The notes: generated by a model from the letters alone, not told the origin. DNA of 64,000 bases from Thalassococcus profundi (GCF_003344785.1 NZ_QPMK01000001.1:280651-344650); one strand, 5' to 3'; positions 43,180 to 53,637 are shown, numbered from the stretch's first letter. Translations and numbers: made by a program.

Positions 43180-44004
43180 TCAGTAGGTGGGGTGGAACTT
43201 GCCGCCGGGGGACAGCGTGAAGATCTCGCAGCCGTCTGCGGTCACGCCGACCGAATGCTCGAACTGCGCCGACAGCGACTTGTCGCGAGTCACGGCAGTC
43301 CAGTCGTCGGCCAGCACCTTGGTCTCGGGACGGCCGAGGTTCACCATCGGTTCGATGGTGAAAAACATGCCTTCCTCGAGGATCGCGCCGGTGCCGGGGC
43401 GCCCGTAATGCAGGACATTGGGCGGCGCGTGGAACACGCGGCCCAGCCCGTGCCCGCAAAAATCGCGCACCACGGACATGCGGTGGCTTTCGACGAAGCT
43501 CTGGATGGCGTGGCCGATGTCGCCGAAGGTTTTACCGGGCTTCACCGCCTCGATGCCCTTCATCAGGCTGTCGTGGGTGACCTGGATCAGCCGTTCCGCC
43601 TTGCGCGGCAACTTTCCGGCTACATACATGCGGCTGGTGTCGCCGTACCAGCCGTCGAGGATCACGGTCACGTCGATATTCAGGATATCGCCATCCTTGA
43701 GCTTCTTGTCGCCGGGGATGCCGTGGCAGACCACGTGATTGACGCTGATGCAGCTGGCGTGCTGGTAGCCCTTGTAGCCGATGGTGGCCGAGATCGCGTT
43801 TTCCTCGGTCACGCGGCGTTCGATGAACGCGTCGATGGCGCCGGTGGTCTGGCCCACGACGATGTGCTCGGCAACCTCGTCGAGGATGCGCGCAGCCAGT
43901 TCGCCGGCGGCTTTCATGCCGACGAAATCGGCTTTTTCATACAGGCGGATGCCGTCTCGCGTCAGACGGCCGCGCGTTTCCTCGTTCACAGGCTGCGGCT
44001 CCAT
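43180..44004 (-). CDS. map: Methionine aminopeptidase, type I (274 aa)
   Basis: Removes the initiator methionine from new proteins. The metal ligands sit in the family motifs: ILNIDVTVILDGWYGDTSRM (two Asp), CGHGLGRVFHAPP (His), MFFTIEPMVN (Glu) and SAQFEHSVGVT (Glu). It has no zinc-finger extension. A ~20-residue N-terminal extension (MEPQPVNEETRGRLTRDGIR) is usual in alphaproteobacteria. It is the second of a same-strand pair with sfsA, 84 bases apart. Confidence 0.94.
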   Translation of the reverse strand: MEPQPVNEETRGRLTRDGIRLYEKADFVGMKAAGELAARILDEVAEHIVVGQTTGAIDAFIERRVTEENAISATIGYKGYQHASCISVNHVVCHGIPGDKKLKDGDILNIDVTVILDGWYGDTSRMYVAGKLPRKAERLIQVTHDSLMKGIEAVKPGKTFGDIGHAIQSFVESHRMSVVRDFCGHGLGRVFHAPPNVLHYGRPGTGAILEEGMFFTIEPMVNLGRPETKVLADDWTAVTRDKSLSAQFEHSVGVTADGCEIFTLSPGGKFHPTY

Positions 44005-44088
44005 GATGTCACAGGTCCCAATTTAAGCCGAATGTCGGGATTTTACCAGTGGTTAGGCCGCGTCACGCTGACCCGACGCCAAGCCGCG

Positions 44089-44808
44089 TCAACCGATAGT
44101 CGGCGCGGGCGATGCGAAGGGCAGCGGCGCATCCAGCCAGACACCCTCGGGGGTGATCCGGCAGCCGAAACACAGCACCTCGACCCCGGCGGCGCGGGCC
44201 TTGGCAAACGCGGCGAGGTAGGCGGGGTCGATGTCCCCGCCAAGGCTCACGCGGTCGCAATCGGTGCGCTGCACGAGGTAGAGCATCACTGCCCGCGCGC
44301 CGCCCTGCGCGACCTGCGCCAGTTCGGCCAGATGCTTGGCGCCGCGCGCGGTGACGCTGTCGGGAAACTCCGCAAGGCCGGATACGCGCGACAAGGTGAC
44401 GGATTTGACCTCGACATAGGCAGCGGCGCGGCCTGCGCCTTGCAACAGAAAGTCGATGCGGCTGCCGGTGCCGTATTTCTGTTCGGGCCGCACGGTGTCG
44501 TAACCGTCCAGACCAGCGACCGCCCCGGCCTCCAGCGAAGCGCGCAGCATCCGGTTCGGCAGGCTCGTGTCGACGCCGACCATGCCGCCCTGCACCTCGA
44601 CCAGCCGCCAGCCGAATTTCAGCTTCTTCTTCGGATCGTCGTTGGGTTCCAGCCAGACCCGCATCCCCGGCTCGGCAAGGCCCATCATCGACCCGGGGTT
44701 CGCGCAATGCGCCGTCACCTCGCGGCCGTCGTCCAGCCGCACATCGGCCAGGAAGCGTTTGTATCGCCGGATCAGCACGGCCGGGACAAGGGGGGTTTGA
44801 AAGCGCAT
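44089..44808 (-). CDS. sfsA: SfsA family protein (239 aa)
   Basis: Homologue of E. coli SfsA, named for sugar fermentation stimulation; it binds DNA and has a nuclease-like fold, but its true role is unsettled. Family motifs present are RRYKRFLADVRLDDGREVTA, HCANPGSMMGL, VGVDTSLPNRM and the core KSVTL with YVEVK ahead. Length is typical. The ATG is preceded by a weak GGGGTTTGAAAGC. It diverges from the molybdopterin-binding-like gene and may be cotranscribed with map. Confidence 0.92.
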   Translation of the reverse strand: MRFQTPLVPAVLIRRYKRFLADVRLDDGREVTAHCANPGSMMGLAEPGMRVWLEPNDDPKKKLKFGWRLVEVQGGMVGVDTSLPNRMLRASLEAGAVAGLDGYDTVRPEQKYGTGSRIDFLLQGAGRAAAYVEVKSVTLSRVSGLAEFPDSVTARGAKHLAELAQVAQGGARAVMLYLVQRTDCDRVSLGGDIDPAYLAAFAKARAAGVEVLCFGCRITPEGVWLDAPLPFASPAPTIG

Positions 44809-44854
44809 GGGGCGCGCCTATACCTCTGGTCACTGTCAGGCAAGGAGCGCTTCG

Positions 44855-45577
44855 ATGCCCAACCCCACTGCCGCGATGCTGGTCATCGGAGACGAGATCC
44901 TGTCGGGCCGCACCCGCGATGCCAACATGCATTTCCTCGCCGGCGAGCTGACCAAGCACGGCGTCGACCTGCGCGAAGTGCGGATCGTCTCCGACGACCG
45001 CGACGCCATCATCGCCGCGGTGAACGACCTGCGCGCGGCGCATGACTACGTGGTGACCTCGGGCGGGATCGGCCCGACCCATGACGACATCACCGCCGAT
45101 TGCATCGCCGCGGCCTTTGGCGTGGGCATCGACGTGCGCGACGACGCGCGGGACCTGTTGCAGGCCCATTACGACCGGCAAGGGTCCGAATTGAACGCCG
45201 CACGGCTGCGCATGGCGCGCATCCCCGAGGGGGCCACGCTGATCGACAACCCTGTGTCGGTTGCGCCCGGCTTTATCATCGGCAACGTGCACGTGATGGC
45301 CGGGGTGCCATCGGTCTTCCAGGCGATGGTGGCCTCGGTGCTGCCTACGTTCGTCGGCGGCGCGCCGCTGCTGAGCCAGACGCTGCGCATCGACCGGGGC
45401 GAGGGCGACATTGCCGGACCGCTGGCCGAGCTGGCCGCGGACTATCCCGACCTCTCCATCGGATCCTATCCGTTCCAGAAGAACGGCGCGTTCGGTGCGA
45501 ACATCGTGATCCGCGGCACCGACGGCGCGCAGATCGACGCGGCAATGTCGCGGCTGCACGGGATCTTCTCGGAATGA
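44855..45577 (+). CDS. CinA-like / molybdopterin-binding domain protein (240 aa)
   Basis: MoCF-biosynthesis-fold protein equal to the N-terminal half of CinA. The motifs are MLVIGDEILSGRTRDANMHF, VTSGGIGPTHDDITADCIA and VAPGFIIGNVHVMAGVPSVF. The C-terminal deamidase domain of full CinA is absent, so this belongs to the stand-alone group found widely in alphaproteobacteria; CinA-N proteins can hydrolyse FAD, ADP-ribose or NMN-related compounds, and the activity here is not known. AAGGAG before ATG 44855 fixes the start. First of four overlapping genes. Confidence 0.87.
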   Translation: MPNPTAAMLVIGDEILSGRTRDANMHFLAGELTKHGVDLREVRIVSDDRDAIIAAVNDLRAAHDYVVTSGGIGPTHDDITADCIAAAFGVGIDVRDDARDLLQAHYDRQGSELNAARLRMARIPEGATLIDNPVSVAPGFIIGNVHVMAGVPSVFQAMVASVLPTFVGGAPLLSQTLRIDRGEGDIAGPLAELAADYPDLSIGSYPFQKNGAFGANIVIRGTDGAQIDAAMSRLHGIFSE

Positions 45578-46308
45578 GTCCCGAGGCGCACAGGCTTTAC
45601 GCGGCGATCGAGGCCACGTGGCCGCCCGCCTCGCGCACCCTGGCCGGGCCGTGGATGCTGCGCGACGGCGCGGGGGGCGGCAAGCGGGTGTCCTGCGCCA
45701 CCGCCGAAGCCGAATGGACCGAAGACGACCTTCCGGCGGCGGAGCAGGCGATGCGTCTCTTCCAGCAGACGCCCCTGTTCATGGTGCGGGCAGGCGAAAC
45801 GGAGTTGGACGCAGCCCTGGCCGCGCGCGGCTACGAGGTGGTCGACCCCGTGACCTTGTGGCTCTGCCCCGTGGCGCACCTCACCGATCAGCCTCTGCCC
45901 CGCGTCACCGCCTTCGCCATCTGGGAACCGCTGGCGATCATGACCGAGATCTGGGACGCGGGCGGCATCGGCCCCGCGCGCCTGCGCGTGATGCACCGGG
46001 CGGCAGGTCCAAAGACGGCGATCTTCGGCCGGGTCACCGACAAACCGGCCGGCACCGGCTTCTGCGCCGTTCATGACGGCATCGCCATGGTGCATGCGCT
46101 GGAAATCGCCGCCGCGCATCGCGGCAAGGGCCTGGGCAAGTGGATGATGCGCTGCGCGAGTTTCTGGGCGGCGGAGAACGGCGCCGACTACATGACCGCG
46201 CTCTGCACCGATGCCAATGCCGCGGCCAACGGTCTCTATGCTTCCCTCGGGATGCAGGCTGTGGGACAGTATCACTACCGCATGCTGCCCAACTCCGAAG
46301 GCGACTGA
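45574..46308 (+). CDS. GNAT family acetyltransferase (244 aa)
   Basis: Acetyl-CoA-dependent acyltransferase of unknown substrate. The GNAT fold shows in the C-terminal half: MVHALEIAAAHRGKGLGKWM is the acetyl-CoA loop (Q/RxxGxG/A) and NAAANGLYASLGM the last helix-strand. The N-terminal half is less conserved. The ATG overlaps the stop of the CinA-like gene (ATGA), indicating coupling. Confidence 0.85.
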   Translation: MSPEAHRLYAAIEATWPPASRTLAGPWMLRDGAGGGKRVSCATAEAEWTEDDLPAAEQAMRLFQQTPLFMVRAGETELDAALAARGYEVVDPVTLWLCPVAHLTDQPLPRVTAFAIWEPLAIMTEIWDAGGIGPARLRVMHRAAGPKTAIFGRVTDKPAGTGFCAVHDGIAMVHALEIAAAHRGKGLGKWMMRCASFWAAENGADYMTALCTDANAAANGLYASLGMQAVGQYHYRMLPNSEGD

Positions 46309-46311
46309 CCC

Positions 46312-46881
46312 GTGACCAAAGACCTGCCGACCGCGCTGAACCTGCCGATGGTGGACCCGCTACCGCCCGAGACGCAGAAATACTTCGACATCTGCCAGGA
46401 GAAGCTTGGCATGGTGCCCAACGTCCTGCGCGCCCATGCCTTCGACATCGACAAGCTGAATGCCTTCACAGCGCTCTACAACGACCTGATGCTGGCCGAG
46501 TCGGGCCTGAGCAAGCTTGAGCGCGAGATGATCGCGGTGGTGGTTTCGTCGGTAAACAAGTGCTTCTACTGCCTCACCGCCCATGGCGCCGCCGTCCGGC
46601 AGCTGTCGGGCGATCCTCAGCTGGGCGAGATGATGGTGATGAACTGGCGTGTCGCTGACCTCGATGCCCGCCAGACCGCGATGCTGACCTTTGCAGAGAA
46701 AATCACCAAGGCCTCTGCCGAGATCGTCGAGGCCGACCGTGCCGCCCTGCGCGACGCAGGCTTCGGCGACCGCGACATCTGGGACATCGCCAACGTGGCG
46801 GGTTTTTTCAACATGACCAACCGCGTTGCCAGCGCCACCGACATGCGCCCCAATGACGACTATCACGCACAGGCGCGCTAG
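46312..46881 (+). CDS. Carboxymuconolactone decarboxylase/alkylhydroperoxidase-like protein (189 aa)
   Basis: AhpD-like fold, subgroup labelled 'peroxidase-related enzyme'. The redox motif is NKCFYCLTAHGAA, i.e. a CxxC with the following His as in AhpD. VFFNMTNRVASATDMRPN-like sequence closes the core (GFFNMTNRVASATDMRPND here). It likely reduces peroxides, but this is by family resemblance. The start is GTG at 46312, three bases past the upstream stop. The next gene starts within its last 29 bases. Confidence 0.85.
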   Translation: MTKDLPTALNLPMVDPLPPETQKYFDICQEKLGMVPNVLRAHAFDIDKLNAFTALYNDLMLAESGLSKLEREMIAVVVSSVNKCFYCLTAHGAAVRQLSGDPQLGEMMVMNWRVADLDARQTAMLTFAEKITKASAEIVEADRAALRDAGFGDRDIWDIANVAGFFNMTNRVASATDMRPNDDYHAQAR

Positions 46882-47785
46882 CGCCGGGCTGATCCTGTGC
46901 CTGGCCTGGCCCGCGGCGGCGCTGGAGCTGCCGCAGGGCGCGCGGATGCTGACCGAAACAACGTCGGAACAGTCCAGCTATCGCCTGCCCACCGGCCCAT
47001 GGCAGGACGAGGGCGGCATTCCCTCAGCCCGCGTCGAAGGTGCCGTGACACGGCAGGCCTGGCGCATCGACGGACAAAGCGCCACGACGCTGCAACTGCT
47101 GGCGCCGCTGCGGGCACAGCTGCTGTCCGATGGTTTCGAGGTGGTGTTCGAATGCGCCGCGTCGGTCTGTGGCGGTTTCGATTTCCGTTTCGAGACCGAG
47201 GTGCTGCCCGGCCCGGCGATGTACGTGAACCTCACCGACTACCGCTTCCTGTCGGCCCGCCGCACCGGCGCGGACGCCGAGGCGGTCAGCCTGCTGGTCA
47301 GCCGCACATCCTCTGCGGGCTTCGTCCAGATCATCCGCGTCGGCACGGGTGAGGAGCCACCCGACCCGGTCACCGCCACCCTGCCGACCGACCCCGCGCC
47401 GGAGCCCGGCAGCTTGGCGCGGGAACTGGAACGCGCGGGCCACGTGGTTCTGCCCGACCTCGACTTCGCCAGCGGGTCGTCCGATCTGGGCGACGGCGCG
47501 GTGCCGTCACTCGACCGGATCGCCGACTACCTGCAGGCCAATCCGCAACGGCAGATCGTCTTTGTCGGGCACACCGATGCCACCGGGTCGCTGGATGCAA
47601 ACATCGCGCTGTCACGACGCCGTGCCGAAGCCGCGGTGCGTTATCTGGATCGGCGCCACGGGCTGGACGGGTCACGTGTCTCTGCCGAAGGCGTCGGCTA
47701 CCTCGCACCGCTGGCCAGCAACCTCAGCGACGAGGGCCGCCGCCGCAATCGCCGCATCGAGGCGGTGCTGTCCTCGACCGAATGA
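46853..47785 (+). CDS. OmpA-family outer membrane or periplasmic protein (310 aa)
   Basis: The N-terminus (MTTITHRRASAGLILCLAWP, then AAALE) is a signal peptide. Residues about 25-190 have no family I recognise and contain two cysteines (ECAASVCGG). The C-terminal ~115 residues are an OmpA peptidoglycan-binding domain: FASGSSDLGDGAVPSLDRIA, IVFVGHTDATGSLDANIALS and GVGYLAPLASNLSDEGRRRN-RR. The start lies inside the previous gene by 29 bases; no later ATG keeps the signal peptide. Confidence 0.85.
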   Translation: MTTITHRRASAGLILCLAWPAAALELPQGARMLTETTSEQSSYRLPTGPWQDEGGIPSARVEGAVTRQAWRIDGQSATTLQLLAPLRAQLLSDGFEVVFECAASVCGGFDFRFETEVLPGPAMYVNLTDYRFLSARRTGADAEAVSLLVSRTSSAGFVQIIRVGTGEEPPDPVTATLPTDPAPEPGSLARELERAGHVVLPDLDFASGSSDLGDGAVPSLDRIADYLQANPQRQIVFVGHTDATGSLDANIALSRRRAEAAVRYLDRRHGLDGSRVSAEGVGYLAPLASNLSDEGRRRNRRIEAVLSSTE

Positions 47786-47813
47786 CGCTGCGCATCAGCG
47801 GCCCAAAGAAAAA

Positions 47814-47837
47814 GCGCCCCGGACGATGCCGGGGCGC
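47814..47837 (-). terminator. Intrinsic terminator of the LysR gene
   Basis: Nine-bp stem GCGCCCCGG/CCGGGGCGC with loop ACGATG, followed on the minus strand by TTTTTCTTT. It also lies just past the stop of the convergent OmpA-like gene. Confidence 0.85.
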
Positions 47838-47869
47838 AGGTGTGCCCGCAGAGGCCAGGGAATGAACGG

Positions 47870-48775
47870 TTACCAGTCGATCGGGCCTTTGTCGGCAAAG
47901 GCATGGACCAGGAAATCGATAAAGGCGCGGACTTTCGGTTGGGTAAAACGGCCCGGCGGATAGACCGCGTAGATGCCCTGCGTTTCGGCCGGCAGATCGG
48001 GGATCGCATCCTCGACCAGGCCCTTTTCCATCGCATCGGCATAAAGGAAGGACGGCAGGTAGGCGATGCCCAGCCCGGCGACGCAGGCGTTGAGCAGCGA
48101 TTGACCGTCATTGACAGACAGCCAGCCGGCAGTGCGCACCTGGCGCTTTTCACCGGACGGCGCGGTCACCTTCCAGACGTTGCCGCTGGCCTGGTTGGAA
48201 TAGTGCAGCAGCTTGTGTTCGTTCAGATCGTCGATCTTCTGCGGACGGCCGAATTTCTCGAAATAGCCGGGCGAGGCGATCATCCGCTTGGTGGTCTCGG
48301 TCAGCTTGCGGGCGCGCAGGGTGCTGTCCTCGAGCTCTCCGATGCGCACGGCCATGTCGAAGCCTTCGGAGATCAGTTCCACGTAGCGGTTGTTCAGCAC
48401 CATGTTGACGGTGATGTCAGGGAACTCGGCCAGGAACTCGCCCAGCACCGGGCTCAGATGATTGACGCCGAAATCGGTGGCGACGCTGATCCGCAAAAGC
48501 CCCGAGGGCGCCGATTGCATCGACGTGACCAGAGCGTCGGCCTCGCCGGCGTCGTTCAGAACGCGCCGGGCGCGGTCGTAATAGGCCAGACCGATCTCGG
48601 TCGGGCTGACGCGGCGGGTGGTGCGGTTCAACAGCCGCGCGCCCAGTCGCGCCTCGAGCGAGGAGACGTGTTTCGACACGGCGGATTTCGAGATGCCCAT
48701 TTTCTTAGCGGCATCGGTAAAGCCGCCCTGGTCCACAACCATGGCAAAAGCCTCCATTTCCGTCAGACGATCCAT
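47870..48775 (-). CDS. LysR-family transcriptional regulator (301 aa)
   Basis: Regulator of the AaeR/CrgA-like branch. The DNA-binding domain is GGFTDAAKKMGISKSAVSKH then SSLEARLGARLLNRTTRRVS; the effector domain follows with VDFGVNHLSP-like sequence. Length is standard. The start MDRLTEMEAFAMVV matches the family. It is divergent from the DUF4399 gene with 213 bases between; AATAC-N4-GTATT (48852-48865) is a candidate operator in that gap. Target and effector are unknown. Confidence 0.9.
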   Translation of the reverse strand: MDRLTEMEAFAMVVDQGGFTDAAKKMGISKSAVSKHVSSLEARLGARLLNRTTRRVSPTEIGLAYYDRARRVLNDAGEADALVTSMQSAPSGLLRISVATDFGVNHLSPVLGEFLAEFPDITVNMVLNNRYVELISEGFDMAVRIGELEDSTLRARKLTETTKRMIASPGYFEKFGRPQKIDDLNEHKLLHYSNQASGNVWKVTAPSGEKRQVRTAGWLSVNDGQSLLNACVAGLGIAYLPSFLYADAMEKGLVEDAIPDLPAETQGIYAVYPPGRFTQPKVRAFIDFLVHAFADKGPIDW

Positions 48776-48988
48776 CCGTCGCTCCCAAAGTAATCCTGTT
48801 CGACGCCGGGTATGACGGTCAATTCAGGCACAACCGTGGCATGAGACGGACAATACAAGGGTATTCGCACAAGTGTTCGGTGCCGGGAAACAACCCCGCC
48901 CCTTGAGAGGCATCCACACGATGCTATTTGAAAATTGAGCCGGGACGGCGCAGAACCGCGCGCCCGGCCGCGATCAAGGGAGGATCTC

Positions 48989-49429
48989 ATGTATCTCAGA
49001 ACCGCCGCGGCACTGACGTTTGCCGCCTTCGCAACCACCGCTTTCGCCCAGGGCACCGAAGCCCCCGCCGATGCACAGCTTTATTTCATCGGTCTCGAAG
49101 ACGGCGACACGGTCAGCTCGCCTGTGATCGTTCGCTTCGGCCTGTCGGGCATGGGCGTCGCCCCCGCCGGCACCGAAAAGGAGATGACCGGCCACCATCA
49201 CCTTCTCATCGACCGCGCGCCCCTGGGCCAGGGCGAGATGGGCGAGGAAGAACTCACCTCGGCGCTGCCCTCGGACGACAATCACCGGCACTTCGGCGGC
49301 GGCCAGACCGAGACCTCGGTCGAGCTCGAACCGGGCGCGCACACGCTGCAGCTGGTGCTTGGCGACGCCAACCACGTCCCGCACGATCCGCCGGTCACGT
49401 CCGACCAGATCACGGTGACGGTGGAATGA
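48989..49429 (+). CDS. Secreted DUF4399 domain protein (146 aa)
   Basis: Signal peptide MYLRTAAALTFAAFATTAFA then a DUF4399 domain: FIGLEDGDTVSSPVIVRFGL, TGHHHLLIDRAPL, NHRHFGGGQTETSVELEPG and HTLQLVLGDANHVPHDPPV. The many conserved histidines suggest metal binding, but no function is known to me. AAGGGAGGA precedes the ATG. Stands alone between the LysR gene and a bidirectional terminator. Confidence 0.87.
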   Translation: MYLRTAAALTFAAFATTAFAQGTEAPADAQLYFIGLEDGDTVSSPVIVRFGLSGMGVAPAGTEKEMTGHHHLLIDRAPLGQGEMGEEELTSALPSDDNHRHFGGGQTETSVELEPGAHTLQLVLGDANHVPHDPPVTSDQITVTVE

Positions 49430-49432
49430 AAA

Positions 49433-49458
49433 AAGGGCCGCAGGAAACTGCGGCCCTT
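49433..49458. terminator. Bidirectional intrinsic terminator
   Basis: Eleven-bp stem AAGGGCCGCAG/CTGCGGCCCTT with GAAA tetraloop, followed by CCTTTC on the plus strand and TTTTCATTCC on the minus strand. It serves the convergent DUF4399 and PfpI-family genes. Confidence 0.85.
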
Positions 49459-49478
49459 CCTTTCGGTATTCAGGTCGA

Positions 49479-50039
49479 TCAGGCGGCGGCGCGGGTATGC
49501 GTGCCTTCCTCGATCTCTTCGATGATCTTGCCGACGAAGGCGTCGAGGTCGCCGGGGTTGCGGCTTGTGACAATACCCTTGTCCGCGATGACTTCGACGT
49601 CGCTCCAGTGCGCACCGGCATTGATCACGTCGGTCTTGATCGACGGGTAGGACGTCGCGTCGCGACCCTTGAGGACACCAGCTTCGACCAGCAGCCACGG
49701 GGCGTGGCAAATCGCGGCCAGCGTCTTGCCCTGATCGTGGAACGCGGTGATGACGTCGATCGCCGTTTTCTCGACGCGCAAGAGGTCGGGGTTGATCTGA
49801 CCGCCCGGCAGCACCAGCGCGTCGTAGTCACCGACGCTCACGCCATCAAGAGACAGATCGGCTTCGGCCTCGCGGCCCCAGTCGTCGCCGTCCCAGCCCT
49901 TGATCGCCTTGCCGTCGAGGCTGGCCACATGCACCGTGGCGCCCGCGTCGCGCAGCTTGTCGCGCGGCACTTCCAGCTCGGATTGTTCAAAGCCATGGGT
50001 GGCCAGGATCAGGATTTTCGATTCGGTAATGCGCGGCAT
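49479..50039 (-). CDS. DJ-1/PfpI family protein (186 aa)
   Basis: Type 1 glutamine-amidotransferase-like protein of the PfpI/YhbO group, linked to stress resistance and glyoxal/glycated-thiol repair. The nucleophile elbow is AAICHAPW with Cys111; the conserved Glu is in THGFEQSELEVP and the family DALVLPGGQINPDLLR is present. ATG at 50039 follows AAAGGAGGACGTG; a GTG one codon earlier is possible. Preceded by repeat copy B and fadH on the same strand. Confidence 0.88.
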   Translation of the reverse strand: MPRITESKILILATHGFEQSELEVPRDKLRDAGATVHVASLDGKAIKGWDGDDWGREAEADLSLDGVSVGDYDALVLPGGQINPDLLRVEKTAIDVITAFHDQGKTLAAICHAPWLLVEAGVLKGRDATSYPSIKTDVINAGAHWSDVEVIADKGIVTSRNPGDLDAFVGKIIEEIEEGTHTRAAA

Positions 50040-50131
50040 CACGTCCTCCTTTCAGTGTGGCGCCGGATCATACCGGCGTCTTCCCCGATAGAACGCGCAC
50101 CGCCGCCGACTGTTCCAGACCGGCCCCGAGC

Positions 50132-50180
50132 TTCATCTTGCCAATAAACCTCCGGGGAGCGCGAGGGGCTGGCCCCTCGC
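50132..50180 (-). repeat. Three-copy intergenic element, copy B
   Basis: Plus strand: TTCATCTTGCCAATAAACCT then CCGGGGA and a hairpin GCGAGGGG-CTGG-CCCCTCGC (50161-50180). On the minus strand it follows the fadH stop as hairpin, then GGAGGTTTATTGGCAAGATG. It sits between fadH and the PfpI-family gene. Confidence 0.75.
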
Positions 50181-50210
50181 TCCGACGCATCGAACCGCGG
50201 AAACGTCGAA

Positions 50211-52289
<2,079 letters not shown>

Positions 52290-52330
52290 TCATCGTCTAC
52301 GTCACGTCATGACCTTTGCGCATGAAAAAA

Positions 52331-52357
52331 CCCGCCGCGGGGGAGGACCGCGGCGGG
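52331..52357 (-). terminator. Intrinsic terminator of the secreted 119-aa protein gene
   Basis: Ten-bp stem CCCGCCGCGG/CCGCGGCGGG with a seven-base loop, followed on the minus strand by TTTTTTCATG. It lies 44 bases past the gene's stop. Confidence 0.88.
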
Positions 52358-52401
52358 GCAGGACCCGCGCAAGGGAGGAGGAGTGCGCGGGGAAGAAGCT
52401 C

Positions 52402-52761
52402 TTAGTTGCTGGCCAGTTGCACCGCGGTTTCATCGGCGCGGACGGTCACGCCTTGGGCACTGCGGGCAAAGCTGTAGGTGACGCCCGGCGCGCCCGGCAG
52501 GCCGAAGGACACGGCGTCGCCCTCGTTCAGCGCCATACGCAGGTGGGCGGGGGCATAGGCGCTGATGCGCGGCGTGTAGATCGCTGTCAGCTCGAGCGCG
52601 CTGTCGTCGGTTTCGCGGGTGTAGACGCTCATGTCGATGCCGCCTTCGTGCAAGGTGGCACCGGCGCCGGGTGCAGCGAGGACGACCTCTTCGGCCTGCG
52701 CGACCGTGGCAAGGCTGAGGGCGGCAAGGACGGGAGCGGCGATTTTTGCGGCAAAGGTCAT
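52402..52761 (-). CDS. Unrecognised secreted protein (119 aa)
   Basis: Signal peptide MTFAAKIAAPVLAALSLATV with cleavage near AQA-E. The mature ~96 residues are predicted beta-rich (VVLAAPGAGATLHEGGIDMS, LELTAIYTPRISAYAPAHLR, MALNEGDAVSFGLPG) and lack cysteine. I know no family or function. It is a single-gene unit: own strong terminator, and two CTGC-N3-GCAG palindromes 57-93 bases ahead of the start, so it is probably specifically regulated. Confidence 0.8.
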   Translation of the reverse strand: MTFAAKIAAPVLAALSLATVAQAEEVVLAAPGAGATLHEGGIDMSVYTRETDDSALELTAIYTPRISAYAPAHLRMALNEGDAVSFGLPGAPGVTYSFARSAQGVTVRADETAVQLASN

Positions 52762-52817
52762 GTCTGTCTCTCTTTCCGTAATCTGATGTCGGTAGAACGG
52801 CGACGTCCGCGCCGTTT

Positions 52818-52854
52818 CTGCATTGCAGCAAATATGGCTGTTTCTGCGCCGCAG
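52818..52854. promoter_or_regulatory. Paired CTGC-N3-GCAG palindromes (PhaR-like boxes)
   Basis: CTGCATTGCAG (52818-52828) and CTGCGCCGCAG (52844-52854) lie 26 bases apart, each preceded by GTTT. PhaR, the polyhydroxybutyrate repressor of Rhodobacteraceae, is reported to bind CTGC-N3/4-GCAG pairs. The pair is upstream of the secreted 119-aa protein gene. CATATT between the boxes (minus strand) could be a -10 element. Confidence 0.55.
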
Positions 52855-52905
52855 AGAACGGACAATGCCGAATAGCCGCCATGACCTGAGGTCGGGTAGC
52901 GCGCG

Positions 52906-53595
52906 CTACCCCTTTTCGCATGCCGTCGTGCGCAACTCGGGCGGCACGGGGCGGGTGCGCAGCCAGATCTCGAGCAGGACGAGGTAGGGCAGGTAGAACG
53001 CGAAATTCTGGACACTATCGAAAGTGCCGGTGAACTCCGGGTTGGAGGCCAACCCGTCGGTGGCCAGATACCACAGCCCGTAATGCACGCGGTAGAGCCA
53101 CGACCCGAGCACCAGCACGAAAAGCCGCAGCGCCCAGGCCCGGTGCGGCACGAACCGCCCGGCGCGGGCAAAACGCCATGCTTGCGCCGCCGCCAGCATC
53201 ATCAGCGCGCCGTAGAGCAGGAACCCGGCGTCCATCCACATGCCCCCGATGGTGCCGCGCATCAGAATGAAGGCGCAGCCCGCAGCCCCGGTAAGCAGCG
53301 CCCCGGCGACCAGCAGACGGCCCGCGCCACGGTGCCAGTGCGGAAAGCGGCGCCGCAGGCCCGGGCTGAGTTGCAGCGGCACAAGCACCGTCAGCGCGCC
53401 GCCGAGGATCATGTGTAGGGAAATCGCGCCATTGCCGAAAGGCGCGGCGGGCTGGATGAGGTAGGTCTCGCGCAGGGCGCCAAAGCCCGCGCCCTCCAGA
53501 CCGAAACGAAAGGCGTAGAACGCAAAGGGCGCAGCCAGCAGGATCAGCGCGCCCAGCGCAATGCCGCGCCACGGGACGCGCCGCAGCGCGGTCAT
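52906..53595 (-). CDS. DUF2306-like membrane protein (229 aa)
   Basis: Integral membrane protein with about six or seven helices and histidines at helix ends (SLHMILGGALTVLVPLQLSP, FPHWHRGAGRLLVAGALLTG, RVHYGLWYLAT). The HxxxGR layout is typical of DUF2306 proteins and recalls heme-binding or ferric-reductase-like membrane proteins, but no function is known. It ends AC-EKG within a 16-base palindrome. Its start codon abuts the msrA terminator. Confidence 0.75.
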   Translation of the reverse strand: MTALRRVPWRGIALGALILLAAPFAFYAFRFGLEGAGFGALRETYLIQPAAPFGNGAISLHMILGGALTVLVPLQLSPGLRRRFPHWHRGAGRLLVAGALLTGAAGCAFILMRGTIGGMWMDAGFLLYGALMMLAAAQAWRFARAGRFVPHRAWALRLFVLVLGSWLYRVHYGLWYLATDGLASNPEFTGTFDSVQNFAFYLPYLVLLEIWLRTRPVPPELRTTACEKG

Positions 53596-53600
53596 GCGAA

Positions 53601-53627
53601 AACGCCCCGCCGGTCGGGCGGGGCGTT
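53601..53627 (-). terminator. Intrinsic terminator of msrB-msrA
   Basis: Eleven-bp stem AACGCCCCGCC/GGCGGGGCGTT with a five-base loop, followed on the minus strand by TTTTCGC. It lies 11 bases past the msrA stop and 6 bases before the next start codon. Confidence 0.82.
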
Positions 53628-53637
53628 GAAGGTCAGA

